11,509 bases of DNA from CAYPIE01 sp964410665 (GCA_964410665.1 CAYPIE010000140.1:1-11509); one strand, 5' to 3'; shown: positions 1 through 6,771, numbered from the stretch's first letter. Numbers and translations: made by a program. Notes: generated by a model not told the origin, from the letters alone.

Positions 1-146
1 CGCACCGCAATCGCCTCTGCCGCTTTCCCCGCATCGCAACCGCTTCTGCTTCTCCTCGCAATCGCCTCTGCCTCTTTCCCCGCACCGCAACCGCCTCTGC
101 CGCACCGCAATTGCCTCTGCTTCTACCGCACCGCAAACGCCTCTAC
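1..146. repeat. Degenerate C-rich tandem repeat, six copies
   Basis: A 15-base core close to CGCAAYCGCCTCTGC recurs six times, starting at about 6, 35, 57, 86, 106 and 132. The spacings are 29, 22, 29, 20 and 26 bases, and most cores are preceded by CGCAC and followed by a pyrimidine run such as CTCTTTCC. Because spacings are not multiples of three and copies slip frame relative to one another, this does not look like a protein repeat. It lies just beyond the 3' end of the VanZ-like gene. I cannot tell whether it belongs to a larger array to the left of the window. No origin, attachment site or CRISPR-like regularity is visible. Confidence 0.7.
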
Positions 147-189
147 TTCCGATCCGCCCTTCGTGCGAATCACCCCCAGCGGAGTCACG

Positions 190-594
190 CTACCTCAATC
201 GACCGCCCCATCGCGACCACGTCAGCCCGAGTCCCAGGCTGATGCCAATCAAGTCCAGACCAACATCGCGCCACGACGGATGCCGCCCGGTGAAGCCCTG
301 GAGTAGTTCAGCACCTGCCCCATGAACGAGTAAAAGAAATAGCAGACCGAGTGCGGAGGCGGCTGAGCCGACAAGCCGCGATGCCAGAATGGTCAGAAAG
401 GCATAGCCAAAAACATGAGCGATCTTAGAAATATAGAAGGTTGCTCCCTGGCCACCCCATTCCTCAATGGTTTCCGTCGCCGGCACCGGACGCAGCAGGG
501 CGGCGGTCCAAGCGAGCAGCACCAACACAAACACCGTGCCCCAAAACCAGCGTGAGGGTTGAGCCGTCCGGATGGCAAGACCTCCTGTCACCAA
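190..594 (-). CDS. VanZ-like small integral membrane protein
   Basis: A 134-residue protein with four hydrophobic segments at about residues 16-34, 58-75, 78-95 and 110-126, the usual layout of the VanZ-like family. The family signature is readable: a charged-His entry to helix 2 (K57, H60, Y64), then E96-L-L-Q99-G-F, R104 and D110 leading into the last helix with D114 and G117. VanZ of the vancomycin cluster gives low-level teicoplanin resistance, but most chromosomal relatives have no assigned substrate, so no resistance role should be assumed. The first codon is uncertain. The longest start is TTG at 594 (GTG at 591 also possible), with no Shine-Dalgarno in front, while a GGAGG lies a few codons inside the frame. 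It starts 15 bases after the mnmA stop on the same strand, so the two are probably co-transcribed, with translation perhaps coupled. Confidence 0.8.
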   Translation of the reverse strand: MVTGGLAIRTAQPSRWFWGTVFVLVLLAWTAALLRPVPATETIEEWGGQGATFYISKIAHVFGYAFLTILASRLVGSAASALGLLFLLLVHGAGAELLQGFTGRHPSWRDVGLDLIGISLGLGLTWSRWGGRLR

Positions 595-609
595 GAAAAG
601 AGTCGGGGC

Positions 610-1710
610 CTAACGGAGAGCTCGTTCAATCCAGCCACCCCCTAGCACCCGATTGCCCGCGTAGAACACCACCGCCTGCCCCGGGGTAATCGCACTTTGG
701 GGCGTCTCAAAGCGTATCTCGACGCCACGCTCACCGCTAGCCCTTACCTGTGCAGGCGCTGCTGCATGCCGATAGCGGATTTTGACCTCACAGCCCAGCG
801 GGGCATCCGCGGGGGGATCGATCAGCCAGTTCACTTCCGAGGCTTCCAGCCCCCCCGCCAACAACTCCGCCTGCTCGCCGAGCACCACCGTGTTTGAATC
901 CGGAACAATCTCCAGCACATAGCGGCGACCCGTTGTCGCGATGCCCAGCCCTTTTCGCTGGCCGATGGTAAAGCGTTCGATGCCATCATGTTCGCCCAGC
1001 GGATTGCCTGCACGATCCACAATCGGCCCAGCCGTGGCCAGGTCGGGCTTCCGTTGCCGAATCAGACCGGCATGATCATTGTCCGGCACAAAACAGATCT
1101 CAACACTGTCCGGCTTGTCCGCTACGCCTAGGCCAAACTCCCGAGCCATCGCCCGGATCTCGTCCTTGCGAAAGCCGCCGACGGGAAACAATAAGCGAGG
1201 CAACAGCACGCGGCGAATACCGTGCAGCACATAGGATTGGTCCTTGCCCGGGTCGAGCCCACGATGGAGTTCGTAGTCACCCACATCATTGACTAGGACC
1301 TGAGCATAATGCCCGGTGGCAATATAGTCTGCATCCAGCTGCTTGCCGAACGACCAGAGTTTGCCGAACTTCAACCAGTTGTTGCACACCACACACGGGT
1401 TCGGCGTGCGACCGGCCAGATATTCATCCGTAAAGTAGTCGATGATGCGGTTGAAGTCTTTCTCGAAGTCCAGGGCATAGAACGGAATGTCCAGGCGGTC
1501 GGCCACCCGGCGTGCATCCCCGGCATCGATGGCGCTGCAGCAACCCTTTTTGTGCGCTTTACTCTGCTCCACGGCCGGTTCAGGTGTGTGTACGCCGGTA
1601 CGCATAAACATACCGATCACCTCATAGCCCTGCTCCTTGAGCAAGACCGCGGCCACCGAGCTATCCACGCCGCCGCTCATCGCTAATACAACCCGTCCGC
1701 GTGATGCCAT
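610..1710 (-). CDS. mnmA: tRNA-specific 2-thiouridylase MnmA
   Basis: MnmA uses ATP to adenylate U34 of Lys, Glu and Gln tRNAs and then inserts sulfur to give 2-thiouridine, acting in the cytoplasm with a sulfur relay. With the start chosen here the protein is 366 residues, normal for the family. The ATP-pyrophosphatase P-loop S12-G-G-V-D-S-S18 is at the N-terminus. The catalytic cysteine sits in TPNPC106VVCN and the persulfide-forming cysteine in EIC206FVPD. GHYA (133-136) and KDQSY (156-160) are also intact. A C-terminal beta-barrel region follows. An ATG ten codons upstream (1740) would give 376 residues, but the ATG at 1710 has a GAGGTGA Shine-Dalgarno 8 bases ahead and puts the P-loop at the usual distance from the start. 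Three neighbouring residues, G56-C57-C58, lie at the position of the variable Cys-containing loop of the family and look ordinary. It leads a probable two-gene operon with the VanZ-like gene. Confidence 0.96.
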   Translation of the reverse strand: MASRGRVVLAMSGGVDSSVAAVLLKEQGYEVIGMFMRTGVHTPEPAVEQSKAHKKGCCSAIDAGDARRVADRLDIPFYALDFEKDFNRIIDYFTDEYLAGRTPNPCVVCNNWLKFGKLWSFGKQLDADYIATGHYAQVLVNDVGDYELHRGLDPGKDQSYVLHGIRRVLLPRLLFPVGGFRKDEIRAMAREFGLGVADKPDSVEICFVPDNDHAGLIRQRKPDLATAGPIVDRAGNPLGEHDGIERFTIGQRKGLGIATTGRRYVLEIVPDSNTVVLGEQAELLAGGLEASEVNWLIDPPADAPLGCEVKIRYRHAAAPAQVRASGERGVEIRFETPQSAITPGQAVVFYAGNRVLGGGWIERALR

Positions 1711-1718
1711 CAGACTCT

Positions 1719-1725
1719 TCACCTC
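1719..1725 (-). promoter_or_regulatory. Ribosome binding site deciding the mnmA start
   Basis: The minus strand reads GAGGTGA here, 8 bases before the ATG at 1708-1710. The alternative ATG at 1738-1740 has only a weak GAGAG directly in front of it, which favours the shorter protein. Confidence 0.6.
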
Positions 1726-1826
1726 AAGGTTACGCCTCATCTCTCATCATGATATCGAGAGCGTCTAGAGAAATCGACACAGCCGCCGGGACCGATGTTC
1801 ACCCTGGTCGAATCCCCGATCTGCCC

Positions 1827-1856
1827 TTGCGGAAACCATCAAACAATGCTTATAGT
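1827..1856 (+). promoter_or_regulatory. Putative sigma-70 promoter for the GYF-domain membrane protein
   Basis: TTGCGG (1827-1832) and TATAGT (1851-1856) are separated by 18 bases, a fair match to -35 and -10 elements. Transcription would start near 1863, about 65 bases before the ATG at 1930. The promoter lies inside the longer reading frame that could begin at 1795, which supports the shorter protein. I could not see an equally clear promoter for mnmA on the other strand. Confidence 0.45.
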
Positions 1857-1929
1857 CGTAGCATCGCGAGGAAGCCGACAACGCGATGGATTCGCCGCGC
1901 ATCCCCGATTTTATTGTTCGAGTCATCGC

Positions 1930-3054
1930 ATGAGTAAAGTCAAGCAAACCTGGTACATCCGGTTGCCGGATGGTCGAGTGGTGCGCGCCAACAGCACTGC
2001 CTCGGTCCGGCACCACCTGCAGTCCGGAACCTTTCCGGCGAGCATTATGATTCGACGCAAATCCGAAACCAAGTGGGTCACACCCGAATACATTGACGAG
2101 TTTGCTGACCTCGTTCCCCGCGCCGAGGAAGCAGCACTCGGTGCGTCTCCCCCAGGCAGCAATGGCACCACGGAATCGATTGCCCCCAATGCCACCATGT
2201 CACGCATCGACCCGTTGCGATTGCAGACCATCGGTATTCGCGGGGTGATCGAAGAAATGGCCGCCGCGGTCGATAGCGCGATGAGCCGCGACAAATTCCG
2301 CATTGCCCTGCTCGGGGGGATCTTCACCCTGCTAGCAGGGACCGCCTTGGTCTGGAGTCTACCACGGTTGGTGACAATGCCTGCTTATCTCTTAAACACC
2401 GTCTTCGCCATGATCCTGACCTTAGGCTTCGCCAGTGTCATGGCCGCGGTAGCCCGACTGACCCATCTGGAAGAGTCACTGTTACGTCCAGCGCACTGGA
2501 ATGAAGTCCGTCATGGCTTTGGAGCCATCCTACGTCGCCTGCTTCCCATTATGGTGCTGATGCCGGGGATCCCATGGTTTCTGCTCATGTTGATGAGTAA
2601 CTTTCCACAGTGGGTTGTCGAGGCTATGCCCGACGCCTTCCGCCTGCAACTGGTGGGGGGAGTTGTGAATGTGCACAACCTCCTCGCCGGGGTAATCTGC
2701 TGGTTACTCGTCGGCTTGTCTGTCTTGCTGGTTCCCATTGTGGTCGTCGAGGAGGAACTGGGCCTAAGCGGTGTGTTGGGTCGCTGGTGGCGAATCGTAC
2801 GGGACAATCCCGAGCAAGTCTTTCTGTTTGGCGTGTTGGTACTGTTGTTTACTTTCGTGCTGGCTTCGCCGATCTTGCTGACCTTGAGCCAAGTTCAAGG
2901 GATCACCCTCATGGGGGCAGCGACATTGATCACTCAGTTCACTGCCGATGCCCTTCTGGGGCTCGGTCTGGCGCCTGCCTTGGCCTTCTTTGGCACGGCC
3001 ACCACGTTTATCTATCTCAACCTGCAGTATCAACACTCCGCACGTTTACGCTGA
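1930..3054 (+). CDS. Polytopic membrane protein with N-terminal GYF-like domain
   Basis: A 374-residue protein of unassigned function. Residues 6-62 resemble the GYF_2-type domain: W8-Y-I near the start, a G15-R-V turn, a short helix with 'HHLQSG' (28-33), and a K48-W49-V motif near the end. Such domains are common at the N-termini of planctomycete membrane proteins and are thought to bind proline-rich peptides. A low-complexity linker (about 63-90) leads into a cytoplasmic helix and then roughly six hydrophobic segments (about 125-145, 152-175, 203-222, 245-272, 297-320 and 340-363). A conserved-looking acidic stretch V273-E-E-E sits between segments four and five. The reading frame extends upstream to ATG 1795, but that extension is cysteine-rich, atypical and overlaps the promoter; ATG 1930 begins with a sensible lysine-rich N-terminus, although it has no clear Shine-Dalgarno. 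No catalytic motif is visible. Confidence 0.75.
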   Translation: MSKVKQTWYIRLPDGRVVRANSTASVRHHLQSGTFPASIMIRRKSETKWVTPEYIDEFADLVPRAEEAALGASPPGSNGTTESIAPNATMSRIDPLRLQTIGIRGVIEEMAAAVDSAMSRDKFRIALLGGIFTLLAGTALVWSLPRLVTMPAYLLNTVFAMILTLGFASVMAAVARLTHLEESLLRPAHWNEVRHGFGAILRRLLPIMVLMPGIPWFLLMLMSNFPQWVVEAMPDAFRLQLVGGVVNVHNLLAGVICWLLVGLSVLLVPIVVVEEELGLSGVLGRWWRIVRDNPEQVFLFGVLVLLFTFVLASPILLTLSQVQGITLMGAATLITQFTADALLGLGLAPALAFFGTATTFIYLNLQYQHSARLR

Positions 3055-3065
3055 GAGCCGATCAC

Positions 3066-3093
3066 GCAGCCCCGACCGCCATCCCGGGGCTGC
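3066..3093. terminator. Hairpin in the convergent gap, possible bidirectional terminator
   Basis: GCAGCCCCG (3066-3074) and CGGGGCTGC (3085-3093) form a perfect 9-bp GC-rich stem with a 10-base loop, 11 bases after the stop of the plus-strand gene and 20 bases beyond the stop of the minus-strand transporter. Its position between two convergent genes fits termination. There is no long T tract on either side (only TT after the stem), so it would be a weak intrinsic terminator at best. Confidence 0.5.
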
Positions 3094-3113
3094 TTGCTGA
3101 CACATCGCATCGG

Positions 3114-4643
3114 TCATTCCAGACGAAACTCCGCCGCACGATCGGTATCCGCCCGCAGATACTGGGCTCCCCAGATCCACAAAAGCCCGCTGAGCGCCAG
3201 CGGGGCACAAATAATGAAAAAGGCAGTGCGCAGGTTGGTGACATCGGCGATGGCGCCGATGATCAACGGTGAAATCGCATCGCCGAAGGCGTGGATAATG
3301 AGGATGTTGATGGCAAAACCGGTGGCCCGGATGCTGGAGTGGGTGACGTTGGCGAGCACAGTGTTGGTCGGCCCGGTGTTGAGAAACAGGCAGAACACGG
3401 CCACCAGGATCGCGCCCCAGGCGTACGGGAACGGTAAAAACAGCATGGCGATGAAAAACGGGAGGCCGATCAGCTGGCCGATACCTGCCACCCAAAAGTA
3501 CGCTCCGGGGAAGCGGTCACGGAACCGGTCCCCCAAATAACCGCCCAGGAGCGTCGCCAGTAGCCCGGACACCACCAGGATCGCTCCGAAGTAGAGCCCA
3601 ATGGCGCCGGTGCTCAAGGAATCCTCCGTCAACGTCGGGTCGTAAATCCACTTGGCGTATAACTCCAGTTCAGCAGGTGTCAGCAACTCCGCCAGGTACG
3701 CCTTCATCGCCGGCGTGTCCATCACTCGGTCGGAGTCGACCGCCGCCTCCAGCTTGTCCAGCACCTCGGCCGGGACCACCGGCGTGCCCGCCGAGGTCTC
3801 CAGCTGCCGCAGCTCGACGATCGACTCCTGGGTAATCACAAAACTCGCTTCCCGCTCAAAGATGAATAGGGGCACCCAGACAGCGACACCGCCGAGCACA
3901 AAGGTTGAGGCGGTCATGCCCAGGGTATTGAGGCGGTAGGAGCGGATTTGGAACAGTCGCTTGAGCACTCGGGGATATTCGCGCGGTCCGATTCGCTCAC
4001 CGAGCCGGTGACTGCGCGGCGGGTCGGTCATCCGGAAGCAGAGCAGCCCTAACAGCAAGCCCGGCAACACCACGACGAGAAACGCCCAACGCCAACCTAA
4101 AGGAGTGTCGGCAATGGTACCGCCAATGACAAAGCCCAGGGCACTTCCGACCGGGATGGCGGCATAGAACAGGGCCAAGATCTTGCCGCGCCGCCGCTCT
4201 TCGTAAATGTCACACAGGATCGCCGGCGCGACCGGCCCATAGGCTGCCTCACCAACGCCGACCAGACAGCGGGTGGCCAGCAGCATCCAGAACGACACCG
4301 CCAACCCCGAGCCCCCCGAAGCCAGGCTCCACAGGATCACTGCCAGCCCGATGATCATCCAACGGGACCGCTTGTCACCCAGCCAGCCGAACACCGGCGA
4401 CATCAGCATGTAGCTGACCATGAACATCGTCGTCAGCGCGCCGAGCTTGGTCTTCAGCCAAGGGTCCGTCGGTGAAAAGATCGCCGCGTCGAGTTGCAGC
4501 TTGGGCATGACCCCCGCAAGCACATAACGATCGATGTAGTTGAGCAAGTTAATGCCCAACAGCAGGGTCAGGGCGAAGGAGGCCCGGGGGAACCCCCGCG
4601 CCTCCTCCGGCTGGGCAACCGAGACGGGCTGAACCTGGTTCAT
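3114..4643 (-). CDS. Major facilitator superfamily transporter, Spinster-like
   Basis: A 509-residue inner-membrane secondary transporter; the substrate cannot be told from sequence. Family marks are clear: N35-Y-I-D-R-Y in helix 1, the MFS motif G86-W-L-G-D-K-R-S-R between helices 2 and 3, V130-G-E-A-A-Y-G-P in helix 4, the repeated motif G367-G-Y-L-G-D-R-F between helices 8 and 9, and R439-A-T-G-F-A-I-N plus HAFGDAISP (451-459) in helices 10-11, typical of Spinster (Spns)-like members. About twelve transmembrane helices can be counted. Between helices 7 and 8 there is a charged soluble stretch of about 80 residues (264-345), longer than I expect for this family. The ATG at 4641-4643 has AAAGGA 9 bases ahead. 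It diverges from the small charged protein at 4829 and converges on the GYF-domain gene, so it appears to be transcribed alone. Confidence 0.9.
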   Translation of the reverse strand: MNQVQPVSVAQPEEARGFPRASFALTLLLGINLLNYIDRYVLAGVMPKLQLDAAIFSPTDPWLKTKLGALTTMFMVSYMLMSPVFGWLGDKRSRWMIIGLAVILWSLASGGSGLAVSFWMLLATRCLVGVGEAAYGPVAPAILCDIYEERRRGKILALFYAAIPVGSALGFVIGGTIADTPLGWRWAFLVVVLPGLLLGLLCFRMTDPPRSHRLGERIGPREYPRVLKRLFQIRSYRLNTLGMTASTFVLGGVAVWVPLFIFEREASFVITQESIVELRQLETSAGTPVVPAEVLDKLEAAVDSDRVMDTPAMKAYLAELLTPAELELYAKWIYDPTLTEDSLSTGAIGLYFGAILVVSGLLATLLGGYLGDRFRDRFPGAYFWVAGIGQLIGLPFFIAMLFLPFPYAWGAILVAVFCLFLNTGPTNTVLANVTHSSIRATGFAINILIIHAFGDAISPLIIGAIADVTNLRTAFFIICAPLALSGLLWIWGAQYLRADTDRAAEFRLE

Positions 4644-4652
4644 GCGGCATGA

Positions 4653-4658
4653 TCCTTT
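4653..4658 (-). promoter_or_regulatory. Ribosome binding site of the MFS transporter
   Basis: The minus strand reads AAAGGA, 9 bases before the ATG at 4641-4643. It supports the start chosen for the transporter. Confidence 0.5.
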
Positions 4659-4680
4659 GCGAGCCAGAGATTCGCGTGGT

Positions 4681-4709
4681 TTGGTCTGCGAGCTACGCTA
4701 CGATATAAT
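4681..4709 (+). promoter_or_regulatory. Strong-looking sigma-70 promoter for the small TerB-like gene
   Basis: A perfect -10 box TATAAT (4704-4709) lies 17 bases after TTGGTC (4681-4686), which keeps the TTG of the -35 consensus. Transcription would begin near 4716, leaving a leader of about 113 bases before the ATG at 4829. It sits in the divergent region shared with the MFS gene. Confidence 0.6.
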
Positions 4710-4714
4710 CGGAG

Positions 4715-4739
4715 CCAAGTCGATAAATCCTCGACTCGG
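4715..4739 (+). promoter_or_regulatory. Hairpin at the 5' end of the predicted leader
   Basis: AGTCGA (4718-4723) and TCGACT (4731-4736) form a perfect 6-bp stem with loop TAAATCC. One mismatch further out, CC (4715-4716) pairs with GG (4738-4739). It begins at or one base before the predicted transcription start, so it could stabilise the 5' end of the mRNA. It could also be an operator half-site pair. Neither is established. Confidence 0.35.
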
Positions 4740-4813
4740 TGGGACGAACAACCTGATGTGCGTGCCGGCCCGGCACCCGGGCTGTGGATTTTCAACCCCC
4801 ACCCAACCTTTTC

Positions 4814-4820
4814 AAGGAGA
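4814..4820 (+). promoter_or_regulatory. Strong Shine-Dalgarno of the small TerB-like gene
   Basis: AAGGAGA lies 8 bases before the ATG at 4829. It decides between this start and the upstream in-frame start at 4784, whose extension would read through the Shine-Dalgarno itself. Confidence 0.8.
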
Positions 4821-4828
4821 TGCGCATC

Positions 4829-5260
4829 ATGGCCATCGATGAACTGAAGCGTCGTTTCGTGGATGAGATCAAACTGCGTGCCTACGACGACAAGTATATC
4901 GACCGCGACGAGGAGAAGGAAATTCTCCAGCTCGCCATCCAACAAGGGATCAGCATCGACTCTGCCCGAAGCGCCCTTCAACAAGTCTGCGAACAACAGA
5001 ACTACGTCATGGAAAGTGTGCTGATGAAGCAAATCCGTGACCAGGTCGAGGCCGCTGCCGGCAATGACGGCAAAATCGATGAGCGCGAATTCAACATGAT
5101 CTTCGATAATGCCAAGCGCACCGCTCAGGGCAAGAAGAACGATCGTCAACTCAAGAAGATGATCATCGAAGTCATGGAAGATAGTGGCAACACCAAAGTC
5201 AAGACCGGCTGGTTCAGCGACTGGTACACCAAGCTGAAAAAGGACCTCGACCTGGCTTGA
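4829..5260 (+). CDS. Small charged helical protein with two TerB/EF-hand-like segments
   Basis: A 143-residue soluble protein, rich in Asp, Glu, Lys and Gln, without signal peptide or membrane segment. Two acidic loops each lead into a helix: D20-D-K-Y-I-D-R-D-E-E29 followed by KEILQLAIQQG, and N79-D-G-K-I-D-E-R-E-F88 followed by a helix to about residue 100. The pattern recalls the Asp-rich loops of TerB-like (tellurite-resistance-associated) proteins and, more loosely, EF-hand loops, so divalent metal binding is possible but not shown. Neither loop is a full 12-residue EF-hand. A single Cys (C54) is present, and the C-terminus (126-143) holds a WFSDWY aromatic patch. A good promoter and an excellent Shine-Dalgarno suggest high expression. 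proB follows after 70 bases on the same strand and may be read from the same promoter. I do not recognise a specific named family. Confidence 0.75.
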   Translation: MAIDELKRRFVDEIKLRAYDDKYIDRDEEKEILQLAIQQGISIDSARSALQQVCEQQNYVMESVLMKQIRDQVEAAAGNDGKIDEREFNMIFDNAKRTAQGKKNDRQLKKMIIEVMEDSGNTKVKTGWFSDWYTKLKKDLDLA

Positions 5261-5288
5261 TTTGTCCCGACGTTCCTGGCATTGCTGA

Positions 5289-5321
5289 GGGTGGGCTCGG
5301 AAGATCACCAACCTCCCACCC
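5289..5321 (+). other. Inverted repeat just ahead of proB
   Basis: GGGTGGG (5289-5295) pairs with CCCACCC (5315-5321) across a 19-base loop, ending 9 bases before the proB ATG. It occupies the place where a Shine-Dalgarno would be expected, and none is seen. It may attenuate readthrough from the upstream gene or affect proB translation. It lacks a T tract, so it is not a standard terminator. Confidence 0.3.
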
Positions 5322-5330
5322 CGCATTGCC

Positions 5331-6476
5331 ATGACACCACTGCCCGACCCGGTCCGCCAGGAAATCCTGCTCGACGCCCGCACCATCGTGGTCAAAGTCG
5401 GCACCAACGTCCTAGCCGATGCGGTGGGTCGGCTAGACCAAGCGCGCGTGCAAGCCCTCTCCGACCAGCTGGTCCGTATCCGCCACACTGGCCGACACAT
5501 CGTGCTCGTCTCCTCTGGCGCTATCGGCGCTGGCATCGGCAAACTCGCACTTCTCCACCGTCCCACGGATCTCCCCCACCTCCAGGCCTGCGCGGCCATC
5601 GGCCAAAACGTCTTAATGCAGCTGTATCAGGACTGCCTACACACCCACGGGGTGCAAACCGGCCAAATCCTGCTCACCGCGGGCGATTTCGATCACCGGG
5701 TCCGCTACCTTAACGCGCGAAACACTATTCATACGCTCCTCGAATGGGGCTGTTTACCCATCATCAATGAGAACGATACCATCAGCGTCGCCGAGATCCG
5801 CTTTGGCGACAACGACTCGCTCGCGGCCATGGTCACCAACCTGCTCCAGGCCTCGCTGCTAATCCTCTTAACCAACGTCGATGGCCTGTTCACCAGCGAT
5901 CCCGAACAAGATCCCACCGCGCGAATCGTGTCCACGGTGCCCCACATCGACCGATCTATCACCGAGATGGCGGGTACCAGCCGTAGCCATCTCGGCACCG
6001 GTGGCATGCGCAGCAAGCTCCGCGCTGCCCGCCTGGCCACCGCCGCAGGCGAATCGGTGATCATGGCCAACGGCACCCGCCCGGGCATTCTGGATGCGAT
6101 CCTAGCCGGTGAACCGGTGGGCACCCTGTTTTTGCCCCACGGAAGCACGGTGCCAGCGCGTAAACGGTGGTTCGGCTACACCGCCCAGCCCCGCGGCCAG
6201 CTGCACGTCGATGCCGGTGCCGTTGCCGCCATCTGTCGCCGCGGCCGAAGCCTGTTGCCCATCGGTGTGATCCAGGTGGTGGGCCGGTTCGGCAAGGGAG
6301 ATGTCGTGGCGGTATGCGGTCCCGAGGGCCAGGAGGTGGCCCGCGGGCTGTGCAATTACACCGCCGAGGAAGCCATTCAGATTAAGGGCTTGCGAACCGA
6401 GCAGGTCACCGCCGTCCTGGGCCAGGTCCCATATATCGAGATGATCCACCGCGATAATCTGGCCATCCTCGATTGA
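5331..6476 (+). CDS. proB: Glutamate 5-kinase
   Basis: ProB phosphorylates L-glutamate to gamma-glutamyl phosphate with ATP, the first step of proline synthesis, and is usually feedback-inhibited by proline. The 381-residue length is that of the full-size form. The amino-acid kinase domain has V20-V-K-V-G-T-N near the start, S61-S-G-A-I-G-A-G for glutamate binding, R126-Y-L-N-A-R-N, I146-N-E-N-D-T, F159-G-D-N-D-S-L-A and T182-N-V-D-G-L. The late motif G223-T-G-G-M-R-S-K contacts ATP. Residues from about 286 to 372 form the C-terminal PUA domain. The chosen ATG places the kinase start at the usual distance, but no Shine-Dalgarno is seen upstream, so start confidence is moderate. proA is not adjacent in this window. 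The gene may share a transcript with the small TerB-like gene 70 bases upstream. Confidence 0.96.
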   Translation: MTPLPDPVRQEILLDARTIVVKVGTNVLADAVGRLDQARVQALSDQLVRIRHTGRHIVLVSSGAIGAGIGKLALLHRPTDLPHLQACAAIGQNVLMQLYQDCLHTHGVQTGQILLTAGDFDHRVRYLNARNTIHTLLEWGCLPIINENDTISVAEIRFGDNDSLAAMVTNLLQASLLILLTNVDGLFTSDPEQDPTARIVSTVPHIDRSITEMAGTSRSHLGTGGMRSKLRAARLATAAGESVIMANGTRPGILDAILAGEPVGTLFLPHGSTVPARKRWFGYTAQPRGQLHVDAGAVAAICRRGRSLLPIGVIQVVGRFGKGDVVAVCGPEGQEVARGLCNYTAEEAIQIKGLRTEQVTAVLGQVPYIEMIHRDNLAILD

Positions 6477-6771
6477 GGCCGCCCCTACGGTGCTGTTGCG
6501 GAACCGGTCCCACGCCCTCCGCGAAATGCAGGCCTTTCCACCCGGCATAATCACTTGCAACAGAAGAAAAGTTCATCTTCCGTGCACCCTTCGAGCAGAT
6601 CCTGGTCAATGTCCAGCCCTGCCCCGGCCAGAAGTACTAGAAAAATTCTTTGAGGGGCGAGCGTCCATTCGCTTGAGAAACCATCCATGACCTTCGCCAG
6701 CCACGGCGGGACATGGCTCCGCAGGCTTACACCCGGCGACCGATCCATCACCTTCACCATAGGTAACCTAT
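6477..6771. other. Intergenic region between proB and the beta-helix gene
   Basis: These 295 bases hold no gene I can support; short frames on both strands lack Shine-Dalgarno sites and family likeness. I see no clear terminator after proB and no convincing -35/-10 pair for the downstream gene. An A/T-rich patch with the small palindrome AGAAAAATTCT near 6640 and a hairpin-like GCGAGCG...CGCTTG near 6658-6676 are the only structures apart from the palindrome at the next gene's start. A promoter for the beta-helix gene should lie here but is not recognisable by eye. Confidence 0.5.
6759..6771 (+). promoter_or_regulatory. Palindrome overlapping the ribosome binding region of the beta-helix gene
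   Basis: ATAGGT-A-ACCTAT is a perfect 6+6 palindrome around 6765 ending one base before the ATG at 6772. Its AGG (6761-6763) is also the best available Shine-Dalgarno, 8 bases from the start. It could be chance, a small operator, or (with its one-base centre) a poor hairpin. Confidence 0.35.

Noticed and set aside
1..146. CRISPR array
   Set aside because: Core copies are only 15 bases, the intervals are short, irregular and similar to each other, and there are no unique spacers or cas genes.
190..594. Vancomycin or teicoplanin resistance locus based on the VanZ-like gene
   Set aside because: No other van genes are present and VanZ-like proteins are widespread without a resistance role.
1795..1929. 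Upstream extension of the GYF-domain membrane protein to ATG 1795
   Set aside because: The extra 45 residues are unlike the domain start, and a plausible promoter lies within them.
4829..5260. Tellurite-resistance (ter) operon
   Set aside because: Only one TerB-like candidate is present and no terA, C, D, E or Z-like neighbours; likeness is limited to acidic loop-helix segments.
4640..5599. A 319-residue minus-strand frame opposite the small TerB-like gene and the start of proB
   Set aside because: It overlaps two well-supported plus-strand genes, has no family likeness, and its acidic C-terminal half is the reverse reading of the charged small protein.
6551..6760. Minus-strand 69-residue frame in the gap before the beta-helix gene
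   Set aside because: It includes a faintly plausible segment (VLLAGAGLDIDQD) but no Shine-Dalgarno, promoter or recognisable family; chance in high-GC DNA is more likely.
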